A stretch of DNA of 28,807 nt from Cloacibacterium caeni_C (GCA_002422665.1 DITA01000088.1:1-28807), one strand, 5' to 3'. Positions 1 to 6,501 are shown, counted from the stretch's first letter. Notes: a model not told the origin generated them from the sequence alone. Numbers and translations: made by a program.

Positions 1-941
1 ATGAATACAAGGTTTCTCTGAAAAGTGGCCAATTGATTTATGACTCTCTAGACAGAGATTTATACAATGTTTATAAAGTAGTAATTCTAAAAGAAGAATG
101 GTACTTTTTAAACGAAAATGAAGAAAAACTTCCCATTAACAAAGGAGATTTTTCGGTAACGCTTTCAGATGGAGCAATTTTAAAATTTGATGTTTGTTTC
201 AACATTATTCACGGTGCTCCTGGCGAAAATGGTGAATTACAAGGCTATTGGAATGCTATTGGTCAAAAATATACAGGCTGTGATTTCTACAAAAGCGCTC
301 TTACTTTCAACAAAAAAGATACTCTTGCCGTTTTAGCAAAATATGGCATTCCTTCTGCAAAAAGTTTTTACCTGAGAAAAGGAGAAAATATTAATGAAGA
401 AAAAATTGTAGAAGAATTAGGACTTCCTTTATTTGTAAAACCCAATCAAAGTGGCTCTTCACTCGGGATTTCTAAAGTTAAAGCCAAATCTGAATTGGCG
501 GCAGCAATAGAATTTGCCTTCAAAGAAGATGATGAAATTTTAATAGAATCTTTCTTAAACGGAATGGAGGTTTCTGTAGGTGTTATCGATTACAAAGGCG
601 AAACCATTGTTCTTGGAATTACAGAAATTGTTCCACACAAAGAATTTTTCGATTACGAAGCGAAATATGAAGGTGCTTCCGAAGAAATTACACCCGCTAG
701 ATTAGACGAAGAAACCAGATACAAAGTAGAAAAAATCGCAAAACATGCCTATGAATCTTTGGGAATGAGCGGTTTTTCTAGAAGTGAATACATCATTATG
801 GATGGAACGCCTTACATGCTAGAAATGAATACCAATCCTGGATTTTCACCGGCTTCAATCTTACCTCAACAAGCAAAAATTTACGGAATTTCTATCAAAG
901 ACCTTTGTGGAAACGAAGTAGAAAAAGCATTAGCTAAATAA
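1..941 (+). CDS. ddl: D-alanine--D-alanine ligase, 5'-truncated by window edge
   Basis: This ATP-grasp enzyme joins two D-alanines in the cytoplasm to make the dipeptide terminus of peptidoglycan precursors. The reading frame is open to the window edge, with the first full codon at base 3 reading EYKVSLKSGQLIYD. The TTG at 33 is therefore an internal Leu codon and the true start lies upstream. I estimate that only about 15 residues are missing, since the family normally opens with a short glycine-rich strand before this segment. Visible hallmarks are the substrate-loop region NIIHGAPGENGELQG, the ATP-grasp motif KPNQSGSSLGI from about base 438, and the metal-binding end LEMNTNPGF near 822-845. 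The stop codon shares one base with the next ATG (TAATG), so the two genes are probably cotranscribed. Identity is very secure. Confidence 0.95.
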   Translation, partial: EYKVSLKSGQLIYDSLDRDLYNVYKVVILKEEWYFLNENEEKLPINKGDFSVTLSDGAILKFDVCFNIIHGAPGENGELQGYWNAIGQKYTGCDFYKSALTFNKKDTLAVLAKYGIPSAKSFYLRKGENINEEKIVEELGLPLFVKPNQSGSSLGISKVKAKSELAAAIEFAFKEDDEILIESFLNGMEVSVGVIDYKGETIVLGITEIVPHKEFFDYEAKYEGASEEITPARLDEETRYKVEKIAKHAYESLGMSGFSRSEYIIMDGTPYMLEMNTNPGFSPASILPQQAKIYGISIKDLCGNEVEKALAK

Positions 942-1411
942 TGAAAAAACTTACTTTTATTTTCTTAGTGATATTTAACTGTTTTTCTTTTGCTCAAAAA
1001 GATAAAAATATTGTTCCTTTAAAATTGAATTTACCTAAAAATGAATTAGAGCCTAAAAAAATTGGATTCGAAAAAAATGAAATTTTAATTGATGATAAAA
1101 AATGTTTTAACTATGAACTATTTCATGATGTTGAAGTAAATGGTGAGCAAATAAAAAACTATTATGAAATAAAATCTTTAAATGGAGATTTATTATTTTC
1201 TGGAAATATTTCGAATTTTAATCCTGAAAATAAATTTACTGATACTATTACATTTTATTTATTAGAAAATAAAATATACAAAAATTCCGAAATTGTTGGA
1301 AGAGGAAAATTAGTTCTCAATCTTTCAGCAAATCAAGTTTTAAACAATGATTGTTCTATAAATCTTGAAAATTTAAAACTTTTTTATGAACAATCAAACG
1401 AAAACAAATAA
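941..1411 (+). CDS. Secreted hypothetical protein, AT-rich
   Basis: I do not recognise the family. The 156-residue product begins with a typical signal peptide (Lys-Lys, a hydrophobic core and FSFAQ as a probable cleavage site near residue 19), so it is probably exported to the periplasm. The mature part is polar and lysine/asparagine-rich, with no transmembrane segment and only two cysteines (around residues 55 and 138), which could pair. It starts on the last base of the ddl stop and ends 3 bases before coaD, so it sits inside an operon of conserved genes. Its composition differs from its neighbours: row 1201-1260 has 11 G/C of 60, against 23 of 60 in coaD row 1441-1500. This suggests a recently acquired or weakly constrained gene. 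That it is a real CDS is supported by the signal peptide and the tight packing. Confidence 0.75.
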   Translation: MKKLTFIFLVIFNCFSFAQKDKNIVPLKLNLPKNELEPKKIGFEKNEILIDDKKCFNYELFHDVEVNGEQIKNYYEIKSLNGDLLFSGNISNFNPENKFTDTITFYLLENKIYKNSEIVGRGKLVLNLSANQVLNNDCSINLENLKLFYEQSNENK

Positions 1412-1414
1412 ACT

Positions 1415-1873
1415 ATGAAAATCGCTGTATTTCCAGGATCTTTTGACCCGATTACTTTAGGACATCTTGACATTATTGAAAGAGCCGTTCCTCTGTTTGA
1501 TAAACTCATCATCGCTATCGGACAGAATTCTCAGAAAAAATATATGTTTCCGCTAGAGAAACGCATGGAATTTATTCAAAAATCTGTAGCACATTTCCCC
1601 AATGTAGAAGTAGATTATTTTGAAGGATTAACCATCGATTATTGTATCAAAAAAGAAGCTCAATTTATTCTGAGAGGTCTCAGAAATCCTGCCGATTTTG
1701 AATTTGAAAAAGCAATTGCTCATACCAACAGAACTTTGGCGAGAAGAAAATTAGAAACCGTTTTCTTACTTACCTCTTCTGGAAAATCATTCATCAGCAG
1801 CAGCATTGTAAGAGAAATTATTTCAAACAAAGGAGAATATCAATTATTTGTTCCTGATGCAGTGAGAGTATGA
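1415..1873 (+). CDS. coaD: Pantetheine-phosphate adenylyltransferase
   Basis: This enzyme transfers AMP from ATP to 4'-phosphopantetheine, giving dephospho-CoA, the penultimate step of coenzyme A synthesis in the cytoplasm. The N-terminus carries the nucleotidyltransferase signature GSFDPITLGH (residues 8-17, with the T-x-G-H ATP motif at 14-17). RGLRNPADFEFE and the C-terminal SFISSSIVREI loop are also typical. Length (152 residues) is normal for the family. It lies 3 bases after the secreted orphan and in the same direction as ddl. The protein ends VPDAVRV, as relatives do, and its TGA stop is immediately followed by a heptamer repeat array, so the junction of a possible insertion lies right at the 3' end of this gene. 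Confidence 0.97.
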   Translation: MKIAVFPGSFDPITLGHLDIIERAVPLFDKLIIAIGQNSQKKYMFPLEKRMEFIQKSVAHFPNVEVDYFEGLTIDYCIKKEAQFILRGLRNPADFEFEKAIAHTNRTLARRKLETVFLLTSSGKSFISSSIVREIISNKGEYQLFVPDAVRV

Positions 1874-1908
1874 GTAATGGGTAATGAGCAATGTGTAATG
1901 TGTAATAT
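1874..1908 (+). repeat. Degenerate heptamer tandem array, left flank of four-helix gene
   Basis: Five consecutive 7-base units directly follow the coaD stop: gtaatgg, gtaatga, gcaatgt, gtaatgt, gtaatat. The consensus is GTAATGn. The array at 2286-2313, after the next gene, is the same motif in inverted orientation. Seen directly in the sequence; function unknown. Confidence 0.8.
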
Positions 1909-1923
1909 TAATAACCATATTTT

Positions 1924-2283
1924 ATGAAAAACTTTAATCAAGAGTTTAGGGATAGAACCAAAAAAAATTCTATTTCAATAATCAAATCATTAGCTCCATT
2001 ACCTTATTCTGATGATTTATCAATTATCCGAAAACAAATAATTCGTTCTAGTACATCTGTAGCCGCAAATTATAGAGCAGTAACAAGGGCTCGGTCTGAA
2101 AAAGAGAAATATGCCAAAGTTTGTATTGTAGTAGAAGAGGCTGATGAAACCCAGTTTTGGTTAGAAATTATAGAAGAACTTGAATATCTTTCTATTGAAA
2201 ATCTTCAAATTTTAAAAAATGAAACTGATGAAATTGTAAAAGTTATGACTACTTATAAGAAAAAATTATTAGAAATTTTATAA
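1924..2283 (+). CDS. Four-helix-bundle protein (S23/IVP family)
   Basis: This 119-residue, all-helical protein belongs to the family first seen in intervening sequences of 23S rRNA genes and common as free-standing genes in Bacteroidota. The diagnostic core is present: QIIRSSTSVAANYRAVTRAR (about residues 37-56), followed by acidic helices with EEADETQFWLEIIEEL. The N-terminal half is basic, which in the family suggests nucleic-acid or ribosome binding, but the cellular role of stand-alone members is not established. No Shine-Dalgarno sequence precedes the ATG. The gene sits between coaD and the TRIC gene and is bracketed by inverted heptamer arrays at 1874-1908 and 2286-2313, so the whole block resembles a small inserted cassette. 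The family call is secure; mobility is inference. Confidence 0.9.
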   Translation: MKNFNQEFRDRTKKNSISIIKSLAPLPYSDDLSIIRKQIIRSSTSVAANYRAVTRARSEKEKYAKVCIVVEEADETQFWLEIIEELEYLSIENLQILKNETDEIVKVMTTYKKKLLEIL

Positions 2284-2285
2284 AC

Positions 2286-2313
2286 ATTACTTATTGCTTA
2301 TTACTAATTACTT
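2286..2313 (-). repeat. Degenerate heptamer array, right inverted flank
   Basis: Four consecutive 7-base units, attactt, attgctt, attacta, attactt, begin 2 bases after the four-helix-bundle stop codon. Read on the minus strand they give GTAAT/GCAAT heptamers, the same motif as the array at 1874-1908. Over 29 aligned positions the two arrays match at 23 when one is reverse-complemented. The array runs to within 6 bases of the GTG start of the next gene. Confidence 0.8.
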
Positions 2314-2319
2314 ATAATT

Positions 2320-2952
2320 GTGCTTCCAGATTTTACCTTTTTAATAGAAGTGCTTGGTACGATATCTTTTGCGATGTCGGGAAGTTTTGCGGCTATGCAA
2401 AAGCGTTTCGATCCTTTTGGCGTTCTTATTATTGCATTTGTAACATCTGTAGGTGGCGGAACCGTAAGAGATTTATTACTTGATGTGCCAGTTTTTTGGA
2501 TGCACGATTTATTGGCCGTGAGTTTGATTTTTTTCACTGCTATTTTTACGATGATATTCAAATTAATTGAGAAAAAATTTCAGGTAACGCTATTTATTTT
2601 TGATAGTCTTGGATTGGGTCTTTTTACAATTATTGGGGTTCAAAAAGGACTAAACGCAGACTTACATCCAGTTATCGGAGTGGTTTTAGGCACAATTACT
2701 GGCTGTTTTGGTGGAATTATCAGAGATATTTTACTGAATAGAATTCCTTTGATTTTCAGAAAAGAAATTTATGCTACCGCAGCAATTGCAGGTGGAATAG
2801 TCTACATCCTTCTGAGAAATTTCAGTGGTTTATCAGAAGAAATCAATCAAATCTTAACCATTCTTCTTATTGTAAGTATTAGAACACTAGCGGTAAAATA
2901 CCATTGGCAAATGCCAAAATTCTACGGAAATTTTAATGATGCTGAAATGTAG
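2320..2952 (+). CDS. TRIC/UPF0126 family trimeric cation channel (YicG-like)
   Basis: This 210-residue integral inner-membrane protein has about six to seven hydrophobic helices arranged as a tandem duplication, as in bacterial TRIC (UPF0126) channels, which conduct monovalent cations. Each half carries the family's glycine-rich bend: SVGGGTVRDLLLD near residue 43 and CFGGIIRDILLNRIP near residue 128. The start is GTG at 2320, because the frame has a stop at 2305-2307 and the next ATG lies inside the first helix. The start lies right beside the inverted heptamer array, so its original upstream region may have been replaced by the insertion. No ribosome binding site is visible. The stop codon overlaps another short heptamer array. 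Confidence 0.88.
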   Translation: MLPDFTFLIEVLGTISFAMSGSFAAMQKRFDPFGVLIIAFVTSVGGGTVRDLLLDVPVFWMHDLLAVSLIFFTAIFTMIFKLIEKKFQVTLFIFDSLGLGLFTIIGVQKGLNADLHPVIGVVLGTITGCFGGIIRDILLNRIPLIFRKEIYATAAIAGGIVYILLRNFSGLSEEINQILTILLIVSIRTLAVKYHWQMPKFYGNFNDAEM

Positions 2953-2980
2953 GAAGTTTGGAATTCCGAAGTCGGAACTA
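2952..2980. repeat. Degenerate heptamer array after the TRIC gene
   Basis: Units ggaagtt, then (after one extra base) ggaattc, cgaagtc and ggaacta follow the stop codon, a GGAAnTC-like consensus. The first unit shares its G with the TAG stop. The units are quite divergent, so this is the weakest of the period-7 arrays. Confidence 0.45.
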
Positions 2981-3026
2981 AAATTCATATCTCGCAACTC
3001 TTTGAAGGACAATATAAACCATAAAA

Positions 3027-3056
3027 AAAACTCCTGAAAGATTTCTCAGAAGTTTT
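3027..3056. terminator. Bidirectional hairpin terminator between convergent genes
   Basis: An 11-bp stem (3027-3037 with 3046-3056) has one C/A mismatch and an 8-base loop. A-rich sequence precedes it and TTTTATTT follows, so it can serve the TRIC gene on the plus strand and the repeat protein gene on the minus strand. Confidence 0.75.
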
Positions 3057-3092
3057 ATTTATAATATCTCTTTTTTCTTTTAACTTGGCTCT

Positions 3093-3659
3093 TTAGAAAA
3101 ATTTTCCTCTGTGTCTCATTTGTGGATTATGCATGTGTTTTTGCATAGAAGGCATTTTCAATTGGTCTTTCATCATTTTTATTTGATCTGCCATCATACC
3201 TTGATCGTCTAATCTTTTGGCTTCTTCTAATAATTTTTGAGCTTCTGCTTTTCTTCCTTTAGAAAGTGCTGCTGCAGCTATATTTAAGGTAGCCATTGCT
3301 CTATCATGCTTCATATTTAAACCATATTCTAAAGCTTTTTTCATCAATGGTTCTACTTTTGCGGGATGTTCTTGCGCTAGAGTTAACCCTTGTAAATAAT
3401 GGAAATAACCATATTGTGATTTGTGCAACTGAGATTGGTAGTTTTTAATGTAAGTTAACCAATGTGCAGCTTTTACAAAATTCTGTTTTCTCATTTGCCA
3501 AAAAGCCAATAAGATATATTCATTTTTGAAAAATAATAAAATAGGACTCAGCGAAAAGAATATTACTACAATTCCCCATCCTATTTGACGGTTCATCATC
3601 AGGTAAACTCCCGCAGCAATCATTAAGCCAGCAATTAAAAATTTTATGTACTTATTCAT
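3093..3659 (-). CDS. Membrane-anchored tetratricopeptide-like protein, Met/His-rich tail
   Basis: The 188-residue product has two adjacent hydrophobic segments at the N-terminus (about residues 7-20 and 27-44), then a soluble alpha-helical region that looks like two or three tetratricopeptide-type helix pairs (for example YGYFHYLQGLTLAQEHPAKVEPLMKKALEYG and ATLNIAAAALSKGRKAEAQKLLEEAKRL as adjacent blocks). The last 34 residues hold eight Met and three His and end RGKFF. I cannot assign a function; a scaffold or adaptor role at the inner membrane is the usual guess for such architecture. It lies 51 bases downstream of folA on the same strand and has its own candidate promoter box at 3678-3685, so it may be transcribed separately. 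Confidence 0.8.
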   Translation of the reverse strand: MNKYIKFLIAGLMIAAGVYLMMNRQIGWGIVVIFFSLSPILLFFKNEYILLAFWQMRKQNFVKAAHWLTYIKNYQSQLHKSQYGYFHYLQGLTLAQEHPAKVEPLMKKALEYGLNMKHDRAMATLNIAAAALSKGRKAEAQKLLEEAKRLDDQGMMADQIKMMKDQLKMPSMQKHMHNPQMRHRGKFF

Positions 3660-3677
3660 CTCTTAAAATTAAGTGTG

Positions 3678-3685
3678 CAAATATA
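3678..3685 (-). promoter_or_regulatory. Candidate -7 box of the TPR-like gene
   Basis: CAAATATA on the plus strand reads TATATTTG on the minus strand, a full match to the Bacteroidota -7 consensus TAnnTTTG. It lies 18 bases before the ATG at 3659, implying a leader of roughly 14 bases. No clear TTG -33 element was found at the expected spacing. Confidence 0.5.
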
Positions 3686-3688
3686 AAA

Positions 3689-3723
3689 ATTAGATATTAG
3701 ATTTCAGACATTAGACGCTAGTC
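3689..3723. repeat. Degenerate heptamer array overlapping folA 3' end
   Basis: Five 7-base units run without gaps: attagat, attagat, ttcagac, attagac, gctagtc. The array includes the folA stop codon (3711-3713) and the codons of its last residues. Confidence 0.7.
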
Positions 3724-4205
3724 TTTTTTGTAAAAGTTTGAAAACAAAAATCATATTGATTTTTTTCGTCTTTTTCATGGCAAGTTTCTTGAGTTTTCTG
3801 CCAAATTTTCTCGTCTATTTTTGGAAAATAAGTATCAGCTTCTAAAGTAGCATCTACCAAAGTAATCTCTAATTGATCTGCCAAATCTATCGTTTGTTCA
3901 TAAATAGTACCTCCACCAATCACAAAAACATTTTCGTCTATTTTTTTGGCAAATTTCAATGCTTCTTTGATACTTCCTACGATAAGAATTCCTTCTTCAA
4001 ACCAATCATTTTTTCTACTAATCACAATATTAGTACGATTAGGAAGCGGTTTACCAATACTTTCGTATGTTTTTCTGCCCATAATAATTGGGTGACCACT
4101 CGTAAGTTCTTTAAAATGTTTTAAATCTTTAGGTAAATGCCAAAGCAACTGGTTATCAACACCAATTTCTCTGTTTTTTCCCATTGCTACTACTATTGTA
4201 ATCAT
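3711..4205 (-). CDS. folA: Dihydrofolate reductase
   Basis: This cytoplasmic enzyme reduces dihydrofolate to tetrahydrofolate with NADPH and is the target of trimethoprim. The 164-residue product shows the standard order of motifs: VVAMGKNREIGVDNQLLWHLPKD, with catalytic Asp27 at the end of this block, then GRKTYESIGKPLPNRTNIVIS, the cofactor-binding VFVIGGGTIYEQ, and ADTYFPKID near the C-terminus. Asp27 falls at the same number as in E. coli. The last codons (TSV and stop) lie inside a heptamer repeat array, so the extreme C-terminus looks remodelled by the repeat. A -7 box match at 4222-4229 gives a leader of only about 12 bases. The gene is divergent from lemA. Confidence 0.97.
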   Translation of the reverse strand: MITIVVAMGKNREIGVDNQLLWHLPKDLKHFKELTSGHPIIMGRKTYESIGKPLPNRTNIVISRKNDWFEEGILIVGSIKEALKFAKKIDENVFVIGGGTIYEQTIDLADQLEITLVDATLEADTYFPKIDEKIWQKTQETCHEKDEKNQYDFCFQTFTKKTSV

Positions 4206-4221
4206 TTGAAGGTATATTTTA

Positions 4222-4229
4222 CAAAATTA
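4222..4229 (-). promoter_or_regulatory. Candidate -7 box of folA
   Basis: Minus strand reads TAATTTTG (TAnnTTTG consensus), 17 bases from the folA ATG. It nearly touches the opposing box for lemA at 4242-4249, so the two promoters are back to back within 30 bases. Confidence 0.5.
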
Positions 4230-4241
4230 GCATAATATTTG

Positions 4242-4249
4242 TATATTTG
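4242..4249 (+). promoter_or_regulatory. Candidate -7 box of the lemA operon
   Basis: TATATTTG matches the TAnnTTTG consensus exactly and lies 43 bases before the lemA ATG. The -33 region is weak, with only TTTT at 4217-4220. Confidence 0.5.
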
Positions 4250-4291
4250 GTTTACTGAATCACTTAATACACAATTAAAAAAAATTAAACT

Positions 4292-4903
4292 ATGAACAAC
4301 AAAGGATGTTTTGGCATTGGAACTGTAGGATTAATAATTCTAATACTAACTTTTGTTTTAGGAATTTGGGCTTACACCACTTACAATTCTATGATAAAAT
4401 CGAACAATGCTGTGCAAAAAAATTGGGCTAATGTAGAAACTGTTTATCAAAAAAGAGCAAATCTTATTCCCAATTTAGCAAATACCGTAAAAGCTTATAC
4501 TAAATACGAGGAAGAAACCTTAACTAAAGTAATCGAAGCACGTTCTAAAGCAACTCAAATAACCATAGACCCTACCAATATGACCGAAGCTGATTTGGCA
4601 AAATTCCAAGCTGCACAAGGCGAAGTATCTGGTGCTTTAAGCAGATTGATGGCAGTGGTTGAAAATTACCCTAATCTAAAAGCTGACCAGCAATTTATTG
4701 ATTTCCAAAAAGAATATACAGCGATTGAGAATAGCCTAAGAACAGAAACTGTAAGATACAATGAATCTGTTGAAAACTTTAATAACCTTGTACAAAAGTT
4801 ACCAGGAAGTATTTTAGCTTCTTTTTTTCCTAAATTTTCAGTTAAGCCAACTTTCAAAGCAACGGCAGGTGCTGAAAAAGCTCCTGAAGTTTTCACTGAA
4901 TAA
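4292..4903 (+). CDS. LemA family protein
   Basis: LemA proteins have a short N-terminal membrane anchor and a long helical bundle, exposed to the cytoplasm or periplasm depending on topology; their biochemical role is not settled. The 203-residue product has one transmembrane segment at about residues 8-28, then the diagnostic helical core with VQKNWANVETVYQKRANLIPNLANTVKAY given here as adjoining motifs VQKNWANVETVYQ and RANLIPNLANTVK. The later QFIDFQKEYTAIENSLRTE and YNESVENFNNLVQKLPG blocks are also classic. It is the first gene of a three-gene set with two TPM-domain genes, a pairing common in Bacteroidota, and its stop shares a base with the next start (TAATG). Confidence 0.95.
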   Translation: MNNKGCFGIGTVGLIILILTFVLGIWAYTTYNSMIKSNNAVQKNWANVETVYQKRANLIPNLANTVKAYTKYEEETLTKVIEARSKATQITIDPTNMTEADLAKFQAAQGEVSGALSRLMAVVENYPNLKADQQFIDFQKEYTAIENSLRTETVRYNESVENFNNLVQKLPGSILASFFPKFSVKPTFKATAGAEKAPEVFTE

Positions 4904-5331
4904 TGAGTAATTTTTTAAACAATATTCAAATGGCTTCCCTTGTGGAAGCCATTCAACAAGCGGAAGACCATTCTACCGGAGAAATTCGCGTGCATATAGA
5001 CCAAAACTCAGATGATAATAATGCCAAAATTGCTTTTGACGTTTTTAAATCTCTAGGAATGGACAAAACCAAAGAAAGAAATGCCGTACTTTTTCATGTA
5101 AATTTTGAAGAAAAATATTTAACCATTATTGGTGATAAAGGCATTCATGAAAAAGTGCATCAAAAATTTTGGAATGATTTGCATGACAAAATAACCTCAG
5201 CTTTCTCTCAAGGTCAATATTTCGAAGGTTTGCGAGATGCTATTTTAGAAACCGGATTAGAATTGAAAAAATTCTTCCCCATTGACGGAGAAAATCACAA
5301 TGAATTACCTAATGAAATTACCTTCTCTTAA
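4903..5331 (+). CDS. TPM domain-containing protein, soluble form
   Basis: The TPM fold (Psb32/MOLO-1 type) is found in thylakoid and bacterial envelope proteins, some with phosphatase-like activity; the role in this operon is not known. The 142-residue product has no signal peptide or transmembrane segment. It covers one TPM domain: HSTGEIRVHIDQNS, ERNAVLFHVNFEEKYLTIIGDKGIHEKV and a C-terminal helical region ending ELKKFF (blocks listed in order). It overlaps lemA by one base and overlaps the following TPM gene by about 30 bases, so translation of all three is probably coupled. Having two TPM proteins, one soluble and one exported, after lemA points to a membrane-associated complex; that is inference. 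Confidence 0.9.
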   Translation: MSNFLNNIQMASLVEAIQQAEDHSTGEIRVHIDQNSDDNNAKIAFDVFKSLGMDKTKERNAVLFHVNFEEKYLTIIGDKGIHEKVHQKFWNDLHDKITSAFSQGQYFEGLRDAILETGLELKKFFPIDGENHNELPNEITFS

Positions 5332-6106
5332 AAATTTCTTCGTTTTAGTTTTACTGAGCTGTTATAGTTTTATTTCAGCGCAATATAACGTTCCAAAACC
5401 TCCCAGTAAAATTTATCCTGTCTATGACGAAGTAGGATTACTGAATGCTACAGAAACAGAAGAAATTAATCAAAAACTCATCAAATTTGCAGATTCTTCT
5501 TCTACAGAAATTCTGGTAGTCATCATTCCTACGACGAATGGAGAAGATGTAAATTTTGTAGCGACACAATGGGGAGAAAAATGGAAAATCGGAGAAAAAG
5601 AACAAGATAACGGCGTTGTTTTCCTTATTGCAACCGAAGACAGAAAAATGTCTATTCAGCAAGGTCGAGGTGTAGAGCAATATCTTACCGCTTCTGTTTC
5701 TGGGCAAATTCTAGATTATTTGGTAACACCAAATTTCAAAAAAGGTCAATGGTTTGCAGGAATAAATGCTGGAACTTCTGCAATAATGGATGCTGTAAGA
5801 GGTAAATTTAAACCTCTTTCTGAATCAGAACCTCAACCGATTGATATTTCCCTGAAACACATTCTTATTTTTGCACTTATTCTGTTCTTCATTATTTATA
5901 TTTTGTCAAAAAGCAATAATGGTGGAGGTTTTGGCAATGACGATGGAGATGTAATTCTTACCAGAAGAGGAAGAAGAGTCTATCCTGGTGGTTTTTTCCC
6001 AGGAAGTTTTGGAGGTGGTTTCGGAGGCGGAAGTTCAAGCGGTGGATTTGGCGGTTTCGGTGGTGGCGGAAGTTTTGGCGGAGGTGGCGCTTCTGGAGGT
6101 TGGTAG
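5300..6106 (+). CDS. Exported TPM domain protein with Gly/Ser-rich tail
   Basis: The product has a signal peptide ending FISAQ, a TPM domain (VYDEVGLLNATETEEINQKL, STEILVVIIPTTNGEDV, QDNGVVFLIATEDRKMSIQQGRG as successive landmarks), a transmembrane helix (HILIFALILFFIIYILS) and a tail very rich in Gly, Ser and Phe ending GGASGGW. This architecture matches YgcG-type TPM proteins, inserted in the membrane with the TPM domain outside. The frame is open back to TTG at 5282, but ATG 5300 is preferred because GGAG at 5287-5290 lies upstream at good spacing; ATG 5312 is the other realistic start and gives an equally good signal peptide. Translation is likely coupled to the upstream TPM gene, which it overlaps. 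Confidence 0.9.
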   Translation: MNYLMKLPSLKNFFVLVLLSCYSFISAQYNVPKPPSKIYPVYDEVGLLNATETEEINQKLIKFADSSSTEILVVIIPTTNGEDVNFVATQWGEKWKIGEKEQDNGVVFLIATEDRKMSIQQGRGVEQYLTASVSGQILDYLVTPNFKKGQWFAGINAGTSAIMDAVRGKFKPLSESEPQPIDISLKHILIFALILFFIIYILSKSNNGGGFGNDDGDVILTRRGRRVYPGGFFPGSFGGGFGGGSSSGGFGGFGGGGSFGGGGASGGW

Positions 6107-6132
6107 AATATTAAAATTTAACAAAAATAACC

Positions 6133-6303
6133 ATGAAAAACTTAATGTACATTTCTAGTCTTTTATTAATTACTGTTTCTATTTTTTTACTTATTGAATA
6201 TCCTAATTCAAATAGAACTAGCTTGATTTCTGGATTTTTCTTATCAATAGGATTTATGCTAAACCTTGCCTCATACCTAATTATTAGAAATCAAAAAGGA
6301 TAA
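6133..6303 (+). CDS. Small two-helix membrane protein, 56 residues
   Basis: This short frame starts MKNLMYISSLLLITVSIF and ends IIRNQKG. It encodes two hydrophobic helices (about residues 5-21 and 31-51) separated by a polar loop, EYPNSNRTS, which is the pattern of a small inner-membrane protein. It begins 27 bases after the exported TPM gene on the same strand and is followed by a repeat and then a terminator at 6472-6501, so it is probably the last gene of the lemA-TPM operon. I do not recognise a family. The hydrophobic pattern, the clean ATG and the operon position support a real gene, but expression is unproven. Confidence 0.6.
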   Translation: MKNLMYISSLLLITVSIFLLIEYPNSNRTSLISGFFLSIGFMLNLASYLIIRNQKG

Positions 6304-6321
6304 GAATTTATTTAAATTTCC

Positions 6322-6429
6322 TTTGTCATTCTGAATGAAATTTTGAGAAGCATTATGAAATGAAGAATCTATTTAAAATTATTTCTTAAAGATTTTTCGG
6401 CTCCACTTCATTCCTCTCAAAATGACAAA
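6322..6429. repeat. Imperfect inverted repeat / dispersed palindromic element
   Basis: The ends tttgtcattctga (6322-6334) and tctcaaaatgacaaa (6415-6429) are inverted copies with one mismatch in the outer 13 bases. Inner blocks gaagaatct (6362-6370) and agatttttc (6390-6398) also pair with one mismatch. The whole is about 108 bases and could fold into a long, interrupted hairpin. I recall similar elements scattered in Flavobacteriia genomes. It fills most of the gap 6304-6540; the rest holds only a terminator. Confidence 0.65.
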
Positions 6430-6471
6430 TGAAATAGTTTTAAAAAGACTCTAAAACATTAAAAATCAAAT

Positions 6472-6501
6472 AAAAAGCAACTCAAAATCGAGTTGCTTTT
6501 T
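6472..6501. terminator. Bidirectional terminator
   Basis: A perfect 12-bp stem (aaaaagcaactc, 6472-6483, with gagttgcttttt, 6490-6501) and a 6-base loop lie between the convergent lemA-TPM operon and the head-GIN gene. Runs of A and T on both sides let it act in both directions. Confidence 0.9.

Noticed and set aside
33..35. TTG as the start of ddl
   Set aside because: The frame is open to the window edge and the codons before it (EYKVSLKSGQ) read like the normal Ddl N-terminus, so this is an internal Leu codon.
2304..2561. 85-codon minus-strand frame over the start of the TRIC gene
   Set aside because: It mirrors a strongly hydrophobic gene in another frame and has no family features.
5930..6106. 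Tandem-repeat DNA in the Gly-rich end of the exported TPM gene
   Set aside because: The repetition comes from Gly/Ser/Phe codons typical of YgcG-like tails and is coding, not a separate repeat element.
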